In this document: one piece after another, positions 43,701 to 55,700 of the stretch
How positions within the stretch are numbered: the first letter of the stretch is position 1
Layout of the letters: each line of letters begins with the position of its first letter
Assembly: GCA_964023205.1 (NCBI GenBank)
Contig: OZ026837.1
Location: 16,035,479-16,099,478, forward strand
Direction: 5' to 3'
Source of the DNA: Lutraria lutraria
Lineage: Eukaryota; Mollusca; Bivalvia; Venerida; Mactridae
Length of the DNA: 64,000 nt
Notes under the pieces: generated by a model
What the model was told of the DNA's origin: nothing
Seen by the model: only the letters and a program-made list of their open reading frames with translations
The model's database searches: none
Translations under genes and position numbers: made by a program

Positions 43701-46700
43701 CTATAGGGAGCATCTGTGTTTCACAAACACTTCTTGTTTAGCTTGTGACATATAATACTAAGTCTTGATAGTTTGCTATGTCTTAAAGTAGCATACAGTC
43801 TAACCTGTGTTTGTTGCCGCCTTTGAAATAAAGGCTACCCTATTCTTTTAAAAACTGTCCTTGATTATTTAGAACGAAATGACCTCTGAATACAGACTAC
43901 CTGTCAATAAAGGTGACATTTTGTCTTTCCAAAAAGTGGCCTTTGTTCACAGGTTTGACTGTATTTGAATGGTCTTACCATCACAGCGTATGCTGGGATG
44001 TATACATGCTATTTGTCATGCATTTCCTGTTATCAAAGTTATCATTAGGATTCGCAACATATTTTCCAGTTGTCATATAAGTACCTGTCATTTAAAGAAC
44101 ATGGAAGTAGACGATGTAATGATGTTGTATAAATGCATTTAGTTAAATTTATGTTTTTATCATACATTTTGTGTGGTACATTTCAGGACGTGTAAGACAA
44201 TTATCAACGTCAAAAGAAAGCTTGATGTCTCCTGCATCTCCGGCGTCAAATGGTGGCATCTATTCTGTAAGTCAAACAACATAAAATTATTTCCTCAGAA
44301 TGTTGTTGAACCTGTTAACAAAGGTCTCAAAATGTGGAAAACTTTACCATTAGGCCACAAAAAGTCATTTTTATCATGACCTGACCAGCCCTATTTTTCT
44401 GCGACAACACTAATGTTTCTTAATACCCTTGTCACATCGGCCTCACATCCCTACTGTGTCCTAAACTGTCAAAATAAGGAGGAAGCCGATGGTCGCATTG
44501 AGAATGCCAATTATTTTTCTATTTTCTAAAATAAATCCAGATTTCGATCACCTGTCAAACCGAGGTCATGTTCTTTGTGATCTGTGCATGTACATGTCGT
44601 CCCTATGATGACCTTTCCGTGTCCTTGGAGTTTCTGTTGCATCTGTACTGCATCCCCTGGGCGTCCTTCGAGTTCCTACCGCGTTGTTATGATGACCTCA
44701 GGGCGATCACACGGCGTTCTGTGTCATTGGGGTCCCAACGGCGTTCTCACCACGACCCCCAGCATCCAAGTGTCCCTGCCGCGTCCTTACTGCATTCTTA
44801 CAGGGACCAGGACGCGGCAGGGACACTTGGATGCTGGGGAGTCCGGTGTGATGGGGTATAAGGCAAAATCCAAAGTTTGAAATAAACTATTTGGTTATGA
44901 ATAACACATCCAAAGTACGAAAGGAATATATAAACAAGTAAGACCATTTTTCTTTGCGGCATCTTGGAAATATTTTTGCTCAAGTAACCGTAAATGTGAC
45001 TATTTTTTCTAGCAGTAAGCTTAGTTGGACTTTTAGCAATATGCTGTTGATCTGGTTGAATGTGTTGATTGATGCTTGCTTAGATGTTGGCTTTTGTTCA
45101 CTTGTTGGCCCTTAAAGTGAAGAAGAAAATGGTTGTTTTACGGCACTGACCTAGCTTTCAGTTTCTGACTGCAAGATCCAAAGTACTAAAGGGAATGACG
45201 TGTTTAGAAAAAAAATCAGAAAAGTTTTACGACTTAACCTACGTTATTGTTTTTTAAACATGACTATGTTTTTCTATTCTAATCAGAAATGCTCCTACCT
45301 GAGCATACCAGAAAATTTTCAAAAATTGTTTTTCGTACTAGTACAATTACAACTACTGATTCATGATTCAGGCCACCAGCCTGTAACAAGATATAACAAA
45401 ACAATCATTCACTTTTGACAATGAGCATAGTAGCTAGTGGCTAGTGGTAAATTGTTTATTTTCATGAGCCCACAGTTTAGGCTAGTGGTTTGAAGAAAAA
45501 AAACCCCACAAAAATATGGATTAAGAAAAAATAAAAAACTTTTTGTCAAATTTTTGACTGAACCAGTTTATACACCAACAATATTTTGGGAAACTTAAAT
45601 ACAGCTTTCCGTAGCCTCCACTCACTAGGCGCACATGAATTTTTATGCAGACCAAAGTACAATGTTTTTTTTCTTCCACAATGTAATTGTTAAACTAGTT
45701 CCCATTCCGTATTGCAGTACAGGTCTATGTAAGTTCAGTTTCCATGAGTACTTTCAGTGCTTTGATTTTAATGGTGGCCTCATTCAAAGACTGACTTCTA
45801 AGAGAGTAGTTTGTTCATGTCTAAGTTGGTTGACTGTAATATGTTCGTAATAAATCGATCAATTTGTTCTTGTTGACTAACCGTGAAATAGGTCTTCCAT
45901 ACACCGCATTCATCTGAAATTAAAAAATAAATAAAAAATTGTCTTAATGAATATCAAAATTACACTATACATCAATAATTGAAGTAATTATCTGTCACCA
46001 TATTCATAAAAATAACTCAGGTATACCTAAGCATTAGTTTCTTTAATTTACAGTTAGCGTGTGAAGTTGTTGTATCTTACTTCAGATTTTCTTCTGTGAA
46101 TCTCTCCAATAAAAGTAATGTGATACAAGATGTATACATATGATGATATATTGAAAGACTTGCTGTGTTGTTTAATAAAAATGATTTGGTCACATGTATA
46201 TACAGTGTAACCTCCATGAATGGTCATTTCTAAACAACAGCCACCTCCCTGTTACAACCAGTATACTAATGACCAAAGTTGTTGTTTTACTCTTTTTTCA
46301 CTCTTTCAACAAAAGCCACCTCCTTACAACAGCCATTTTTTCCTACCCATTGGTGTCTGTTGTAGGGAGGTTGCACTGTAACTGAAATCTGTTGGAAGCA
46401 GACATAAAGCCCCAAAAATCTAGATTATTAATTAATTCACTGTAAATGTTGTCTGGTTGCCTAGTAACCTCAAGAATCTCCCCCCCCAAGTTAGAATTTC
46501 TGGTTTGGTTTTTGGTCGACCTTTGAAACAAAGGATGTTTAAACTGTTACAGAAATCAAAATCTCACCTGATTGCTTTAATAGTTTATACTTACTAAACA
46601 TATCATGGGTCACATTATTGGAGTTGGTCTTTCTACGTTTTCTGTGTGGCTGCTCCGATTCTCTTTGTAATGTTACACACAATTCTGTGATTTCATTGTA

Positions 46701-49700
46701 TTCTTTGTAACCTTGTAAAAATTGGTTCAGTTTTTGCATTTCTTCCTCAAAATTCTGTAATTATAAGGAAATTAAACTTGAAATCGTTAATTTTGTGATG
46801 GTGAATTTTTGTTTGTTGTTGTTATTATAATTTTTTCTGCGGGATTCTTGGTTATATGCATGATTTTGATGACAATTCTGAAAACTGAGACTTTAAATTT
46901 GATTGGTTGATTCAAATGAAAATGTCTTTTAAATCGACCAATGGCATTGAAGGCTGCTTTGTTAGGTTAGCACCAAATCTTTGTGCACAACTTTGGGGAC
47001 TGATTTAGAATATTAGTATATTTTTTTGCATTATTGCTTTGCATGTATGTCTGTCAGAATGAAGCTCCATTGGTCCGTCCGTAACCTAACCTTGTCAGAC
47101 CAATAACTAGAGAACGATTTGGCCTAAGCTCTTCATATTTAGTTGGCTGGTTTGTCATCAGTTGTAGTTGTAGTTGTAGTTGCAATTAATGCGCGCCAAG
47201 CAAGTGACAGCAATGGAAAGCTGAACTATCATTCAGTTTTCAATAAAAAACCTTTGATATCAACATTTGAAAGAAGGGTGAAGGCCTTTATTATGTTAGT
47301 TAAGCATTAATAGAAATAGAACCCTTGTTCTAAGAGTAGGGATAATAATGCCCAGTTCTCCTGTATCAGTCAAGGGCTCAGCGCAACACTGACGTAACTT
47401 GTTCTTATTTCAATATGAGTTACGACACTGTTGCGTTGAACCCTCGAATTCTTCTCTCCCCTCTCTCTGGGGCAGCTCTGAAATGACAAATAGCCGTCGA
47501 ATGGACCGTTAATCAATATATAAACAGACTCCTTGATTTTTTAGTGATATTGAACATGTACCAAAGTCTAAATCTCTTACTACGTGCTATACTCTGGACA
47601 TCTTTACATCTTTGTTTTGAAAATATACCAAGACAAGGTCTTTTGTACATACCTTAATTAGATCCTTGAAGTATATAAGATGAAGATTTGTTGGTGGATG
47701 ACTCGCTAGTATAGTCTGCCATTGTTTTATATGATCACACCATTTTTCAACTGTAACATAAAATAAATATATACAATCTGACTTTTGCTTATGATCACTT
47801 GGCATTAGCGGTCAACAGTTAATAACATTCGCAGCATGTCACACTCATTTGACAACAGTGTTTATTTTCCTCCACGTGTGAAGAAGATGCCTGTTTCTAA
47901 ATGTGGAAGGGTAAGTTAGTACTGGTTAGAATACAGTCCAGGAAAACTGGTTTGGTGAATCCGCCGGCTTGTATTATAAACTTAAAGATTGTTGAAAAAC
48001 GGTGTACACCCAAATATTAAAGAAATAAGATCATGAATTTTACTTTGAATCTTCATATGAAGGAGTCTGTATATCATAGTATTGCATATGAATAGAATCT
48101 AATAGATTTAAGTGGATAAACTCATATATTATAGTACAATATAATTACAGTCAAACCTGTGAACAAAGGCCACCCTCTGGAAAAACAAAATGTGGCCTTT
48201 ATTGACAGGTGACCTTTATTTGGAGAACATTTGGTTCTAAATAATGATTGACATTTAAAAAAAAAAAGAATGGCCTTTATTCACAGGATGGCCTTTATTT
48301 TGAGGTGGCCACTATCACTAATCGAGGGCTCAGTGCAACACTGACATAACTTGTTCTTATTTCAATAGGAGTTACGACACTGTTGCGTTGAACCCTCGAC
48401 TTGTCTGATCATATGATTATGTCAAATTATAACTTACCAGATTCACCCAACATGTAACGATCTAACAGGAAGTCTTTAAACCCTGTAGATGGCGCTACAT
48501 TAGAATTCTTATATGTAATGACGGCGATGTCCTTTATGTTTCTTACGATGAACACAACTTTACTAGTTGGTTTGATGTGAATGGTAGACTGTTCTGTAGG
48601 ATGTCCGATATAACGCTGTATGTTAGGTCCTGTGTGGCCATTGTTTATACCTGGGTGTGAAACTGTGGTTAGATGTGATATGGCACTTTGTAATTGTTCT
48701 ATACCTGTTGAATACAAAAAGAAGAAATCAAAGTTAAGAAAATACATTATAGACTTGCTCTACTACATGGAAAGGGAACACAAAGTCATTTAACAATTGT
48801 ATGAAAAATGTAGAGCAATGTAGTACTTTGGTCTGTATCAAAAGTCATGCACGCCAAGCAAGTGATAGCTTTGGAAAGCTGAATTGTTCAGCTTTCAAAT
48901 AAAGTGATTACTAATGAGATTTGCAGCTTAAACCCATATGTTATGCTTAAAATTATACTTGTAATACAACTAAACACAACCTATGATATGACATTGTATA
49001 CTGTTCATTTCAATCTTAGATTTTAATAAATTAAATATAAGTCAAATTTGTGCATTTTGAAATGAAGTCAAGAAATATTGACAGTATGTTATGCTTATAA
49101 CGTACTGCTGAAAATCAATAAATCAAACTTGAGAAACTTTGTCGTAACCTTCTTCACACTTGAATTTTCCAAAATGAATGGCTAAGGCCCCTTCCCAATT
49201 ACTGGACAGAAGGCCCTGTACACTGACTTAATTATATCGAAATCAGTACAATATTTGCATTTTGATTGTTGATACAAAAAAGTATTTTATAAGCTTTCTA
49301 TCTTCAAATACTCTCACAAGTATTATGGACTTGGTGCACGCCGGTTATTAGTAAATTTAAAGTAAAAACTGGAAGACAGTTGAGCTCCGGTCAATGATTG
49401 AGTTAAGTGATTATTAAAATGTTAAATTTAAAAAGATAAAAGAGGTTAAAAACTTACAATTTTTACTATATTACATTTTGATACAAATTTTGAAGTCAAA
49501 TATTTGACATACATGTACTTACCTGAGTATTTATATCCAATCAATATAATATCATCATTTTGACTGTTTATGTCCATATTTGGAGATATGATTATTTTAC
49601 TAGTTATCCTTAATATTGAATTAAACGTTCAAATTATTGCTCGCTTAATTTTTGCACGCTATCACTTCAAACTTTTTCCGTTATAAATCATTGATCATTC

Positions 49701-52700
49701 TTTCAGTGTAAATATTAAAACTTCCATGATTTAAACAGGAAAATAGAAATAAAATCCTGTAGTATTGTTTAATTGATAAGTCCTTAGGAAGATAACTTAT
49801 TCTTTCAAGACTTTGTTGTATAAACGTTATGACAAAGTTTTCATTTTTCGCTAAAATTGATCTGTACGTATTATACAGATATGAAGTGGGTAAATTCACT
49901 TAAGCGTTGACAAGTTATTATTGATTATTGTATTGAAATAACCAGGTCTATAAATAGATCAGTATGACAAGGTGCATAAATTAGAACATTTTTATAGGAA
50001 TATATTGTGTACCATACTTAGCATATCTAGTGCTCAGTTTCTTTTGTAACATTCTGTAGAGTCCAATGGACAGTATTAAGATGCATTTCATCTTTTGTAT
50101 ATTGTTCTTGTACCCAATTTTGGACGCAAAAACATGCATCTTATACACAAGTGATTTTGGTAGTTCTCTGTATAAACTTTAAGTATTAATTCATTTTGAT
50201 TTCATGTTTCTATATTGATATATTGTATAATGCTTTATAGTACCGATAACTGATAAATTTCTAATTTTTTAAATACGTCTAAATTAAACATGACTTTTAT
50301 CAAAAATGACTTTTATCATGGTTTTATGAGATTAGTTTATGTCCTGTGATATACTTATTTTCTTTAACTTTTATATTTATAATGATTTTATTTTCTTCAA
50401 CATATTTTTTATTTTGTATGTATTTCAGCCGGAGTTACTGGACAATGTGGCTCTCAATCTGCATCGTATTGACAAAGATGTACAACGATGTGACCGTAAC
50501 TACTGGTACTTTACCCCGGACAATCTGGAAAAACTACGCAATATTATGTGCACGTAAGTTGTGAACCTGTCCCTACGCATTTCTTAGGCGTAGCAAATAT
50601 TATTACAAATTACTTTTGTGAGCTCAATTAACATCACATCAAAATTGAAATATGTGGGCTTGATATGATATGCTTTGTACCGAGCCTATGACATCATTTT
50701 CGTGTTGTTAATTGTGAAGTCAGTGCTTTGATAATAGGATTGGGGAAAACTGTATGTTTCGAAATGGCGGATGGGCATAAATTGTTATCCCTGTTGGTTT
50801 GTCTGTCTGTCTGTCTGTGTGTGCAAATTTTGGTTTTCAAGTGGTAACTCAAGACATATTTCATGGATTGTATTGTTCATATTTTGCATGAAGGTGTGTA
50901 ATAATACATTAATTATATTATCATTTGATTTCCGTTAAAATCCAAACATTTTCACAGGAGTTGTGGCCCCTTTATGACTTAGCTCTCAGTTGGGGCATTC
51001 ATCTCCTCATGACAAATCTCTAGTTGTTAATTTGTATGAATAGATTCATGGTTGGAAGTAAATTGTAAGAAATTTGAAAATATTTACAATTTTTAGCATG
51101 AATTAATATTATGTTGGTATATTGTACCCTGAAATGTTCTAACATTACAGATATGTATGGGAACATTTAGATGTGGGGTATGTACAAGGAATGTGTGATC
51201 TACTTGCTCCATTACTTGTCATTATCGATGAAGGTAAACTTTTTTGAAAAAGTAAATCTAGTCTTTTTAGTTTAGTGTAATTTTCTATGCCATTTAAGTT
51301 CATTTAATTAATGTGATTTGGGGCTAAATTTGGGTGTTTTTAGTAGAATATATTACAATTTTACTATCACAGATCTATAATTGAAATAATGAATCTGCAA
51401 TATGAAGTAGAGCATGGTATAGTGCTGAAATTCTTGCATATTTGTGGATTTCAAATGAATTTAACCATATATCTAACAGTTCTAACTTATGAACAGATAA
51501 TCAAGTCTCCTGCCAAATATTATTTTCTATGTTTCATTGCCCTTGTTCACAGGTTAGCCTGTATAAGACATTCCTTATTACTAGTACCTTACCTTTGCAC
51601 TATTACAGAAGTTAATACACATAGTTGTTTCTTTGTGCTACCTGTATTTTCCTTTCCTTAACCCAATTACTGTATTTGCTCCTTCACATAACCATTGGGC
51701 TTCATTGCACATTCCACACTAGTTTTACATAGTGTTTTTTTTTCGAAGTGCAAGAATGTTGGGTATACCGAAGACAGAAAATACAAAGACAGCAGAACAT
51801 GAACGTTCGATACACACTCCGACACTTATGACCTTGATCAAGTTTTGCTTTTTTTTAAAATACCCCCCCCCCCCCCCCCCCCTCCATAAAAAAAAGAAAA
51901 TTATGTTTTCTTCCTTAAACCATATTAGAATGTTTGTGTTATTACAGAAGCCAAGACGTACAGTTGTTTCTGTGAACTGATGAAGAGAATGTGTAGTAAC
52001 TTCCCACATGGTGGTGCTATGGATACTCACTTCGCAAACATGAGATCACTCATTCAGGTAATACAGTTAGACCATCCTTAAAAAATAATTGTTTGAGGTT
52101 ACACTACCTACTCACTAAAATGTCCCTACCCAACAATTTTTTCACCCATTGGGTATTTTTTGTTCAATATATTAATAGCACTTTGATAGGTATTTTTGAT
52201 TCAATGGAAAAATTTTTTTTTATTTAAATTCCTTCTTACCTTCACACTGGAAATTCGTTAGGTTTGGTTACCCTAAACAAACCTTTTTTTAAAGACGGCC
52301 TAATATCAAAGCTTGAGATCAGTCTTCATACTCAAGATCCTGTATTTGTTCTCAACTTATTGAAGGCTAATAATAAAGTATTTTAGACAAACATGTACAG
52401 TAACCCCTCGTGTATAGGTTGTATTTGAGTATAAGACACAGGTACAAAATCAGCCGAAATCAATAAGGGAAAAAATATCGCCATGAGTAAAACACAAATA
52501 AAATTTTAGCAAAAGAAAAAATATGGCACCATTTTGTTTGTTTTTGACTGTCAAGTAAGTATTGTGAAAATGTGATAATAACTTGTAGTATAAAATGTAC
52601 CATTTATTTTCTCAACCCTGCCGACACATGCTCAAACTTCTCACTTCTTGATGTTCGGCTAGATGTTTCTGCAGTTAAATATACTTATTATAAAATTAAC

Positions 52701-55700
52701 TTAAGAATAATGAAAACAAAATTTGAGGTTTGAGATCAATCTTAAGTTTATAACCTTTGACCCTGATCTCATAAAAACCTGAAACTGAGATTTTTCTCAT
52801 AAACTATTTCTGGTAAAATGAGACAGTGTGCCACAAATAGACGAGTCTCCATTGATTCAGATACCTTTATTTAGATCTGGTAGAAGTTTTACCACAATTC
52901 TTCTCATGTATATCAAGTTACTTCAATCAAATTATTTATGGTAAAATGAACTTACCGCTGAGAGATATTTTTATCCTGGTCTAGAATTAGAACTTCTATC
53001 TTTTTATTGCCTCTTCATTCAGTAACTTGATATCAATATAATAGATAGAAATACTAGTACGTGAATAGTCTGGGGAACTATTATTTGTGGAATTAGCATT
53101 CAGTTTGGTCCATATATAGTTCTAGTTAGTACATGACATTTGTAGAATTATTGGTGTTATTCTATATATAATATTGGTGTTGAATTGATATTAAAATAAA
53201 AAAAATACCAGGGATTTTTTGGGGCGATTTTATAGCTGAACTTCGGTCATATTCCCAATGGAAAATAGTATCTTTTTTTCCCAATTCACAGACAAAAATT
53301 CCCAATCCCCCCCCAAAAAAAATTTGTTTTTCTTAATTTTATAAGTTCATTAACATCGGCTATACCTTATTCTGCTACTGTTTTATGTGTAAATAAGTGG
53401 AATAAGTTGAACATTGCAAAAATTGTAGTTATGCATTTTTTCCCAGTTTTGATTAAAACACCGCGAAAATTCCCAATCCCAAGGGTATGGGTCATATTCC
53501 CAAAATACCGAGAAAAAAACCTTAAGTAATACAGTGCAACCTCTACAGTGCGTCACTCTCTTTAAGCAACAACTCCCCAATACAACAGCATGATTTTTAT
53601 CAGCTGTTATCAAAGAAAAAGTCAAGCTATTGTGATCACTGTATCTGTGGTGTCTGTGTCTAAGCAAAAACTTTAATGTAGCTCATAACTTAGAAACTAT
53701 AAGAGGTAGCAACATGAAACATGGATAGATCTCACTGAGGCGGTGAACAGACTAGCGTTGTCACTGCTTGCAGCTCTCTTGTTGTGAATCTACTACTTGT
53801 AAGCCATACCTCATATAATAGTAATGTTATAAATTTTCTTATTCAAAAATGTCATTCCGTTGTTGATTTTAAAAGTAGAGAGATTTTGAGATGTAGCAAT
53901 TAATATTTTATGTCATAAATTGGATTTGTTGAAAGCTTGCCTATTATGTTGAAAGGTAATGTTGAATGTTGATGTGATTGTGTTGAATGTTTTCTTTCAG
54001 ATTCTTGATTCAGAATTATTTGAGCATATGCATCACCATGGAGACTATACCCATTTCTATTTTTGTTACCGTTGGTTTCTCCTGGATTTTAAAAGAGGTA
54101 TAGTCTAAGATAAATTTTGGGTTATTTATTGTTCTTTTAGTCTTATTATTATGTATTAATAGATTTAATCAAATCCATTTTGAAGGTTTGAATCTAGGCT
54201 CCACTTTTCAATATTTTCAAGGACACTTTATCAGTTTCCCCATCCCAACTGCTGTGCCAAGTAAAATCACAGTAATGTGAGGTGTGTATAGGTGCTTTAC
54301 ACCGGGCATGATGAGGGACCAGGAAAAACTTTTCAAAAGGAGTAGGAATATAAATGCCTGATTCTCCTGTATCTTATCTCCACTTTGTCTGGGACAGCTC
54401 TGAAATGGCCATAGCTGAAGAATGGGCAGTTAAAACAGATAAAAGAATTGAAGATCTGGGCAAGAAACGAAATTCTCCATAATCTTAGTTTTAACCTTGT
54501 ATTTACTGTTATTTATTTCAGAGTATGTATATAGTGATATATTTCTGATTTGGGAGACCATATGGGCTGCTAAGTATATAAGTTCAGCTAACTTTGTACT
54601 GTTTATTGCCCTGGCATTAGTTGAATACTACAGGGATATAATACTGGACAACAATATGGACTTCACTGATATCATCAAGTTCTTCAATGGTAACTTTGAA
54701 TATTTCTTACATTTGTTTTACTATTCTTTCTTTTTCTTCATTAATATCATTAAGTTCTTCAATGGTAACATTATATATTTCTTACACTTTTTACACAATT
54801 TTAATCTTAAACTTCACTGATATCAAGTTTTTATGCCCCCGTATCGATAGATCGGGGGCATATTGTTTTTGGTCTCTCTGTTTGTCTGTTTGTACCAAAC
54901 TTTAACCTTGCCTATAAAATCAAAACGCTTGCACCTACATTCATCAAACTTCATATGTAGGTTCATATGATAACCTCTACAGGACCTGGACATTTTCAGG
55001 TCAGTAGGTCAAAGGTCAAGGTCACATGGTCATGGTGTTTAAAAAAATTCGAACATTTCTTTTAGGATACTGCTCCTACATTTTACATGGGATTTTGATG
55101 AAACTTTCACAGACTTGTTGTTACCAAGAACCCCCGCACATATATTCCGGGTTTTGTGATTCGATTTTTGACAGAATTATGGCCCTTTGTTTATTTTGTG
55201 CATTTTCAAGTTAAAGCGCAACCGGAGGGGGCATTATGTGTTTGAAACACATCTTGTTCAATGGTAATTTTATTGATTGTGTCTGATGATATAAAAAGGC
55301 TTCAATGCGTGAATGATTATGATCACTTACTGATTATCAAGAGCCCCTCACTGCTGTGAGTTCAAATCTCTCCTGGGAGCCGATAAAGCTCACATAAAAT
55401 TACTGAAACAGTCAAGGTAGCATATGGTTGCTCAGTGGTTCATCCCAGGTGTTGCCTGTGGTCTTCCTCCACTGTTAAGGGTAGGAAAGTCACTAAATGA
55501 CCTTAGTTATTGGTGCAACCTTAAGTGCCATAGAAAAAAAATCTATGGTAGAATGTCCAAGAAATGTAATGAATTTGTGGATCATTGAAGCCTTATTCAA
55601 AGCTGAACTATAAATTGCATTTGCTATCATTCAGCTTTCAATAGCTGTAACAAGCCTGGCATGCATGATTGTTTATGTGGACCTAAGTACTGCTTTTCCT

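Noticed and set aside
44568..44880. 97- and 98-codon plus frames in the GC-rich island
   Set aside because: Both frames are open together, the product has no family likeness, and the ends translate the two arms of the inverted repeat.
49681..49899. 72-codon minus frame, considered as the missing N-terminal exon of the sulfotransferase-like gene
   Set aside because: No likeness to sulfotransferase N termini and no good donor in a matching phase was found.
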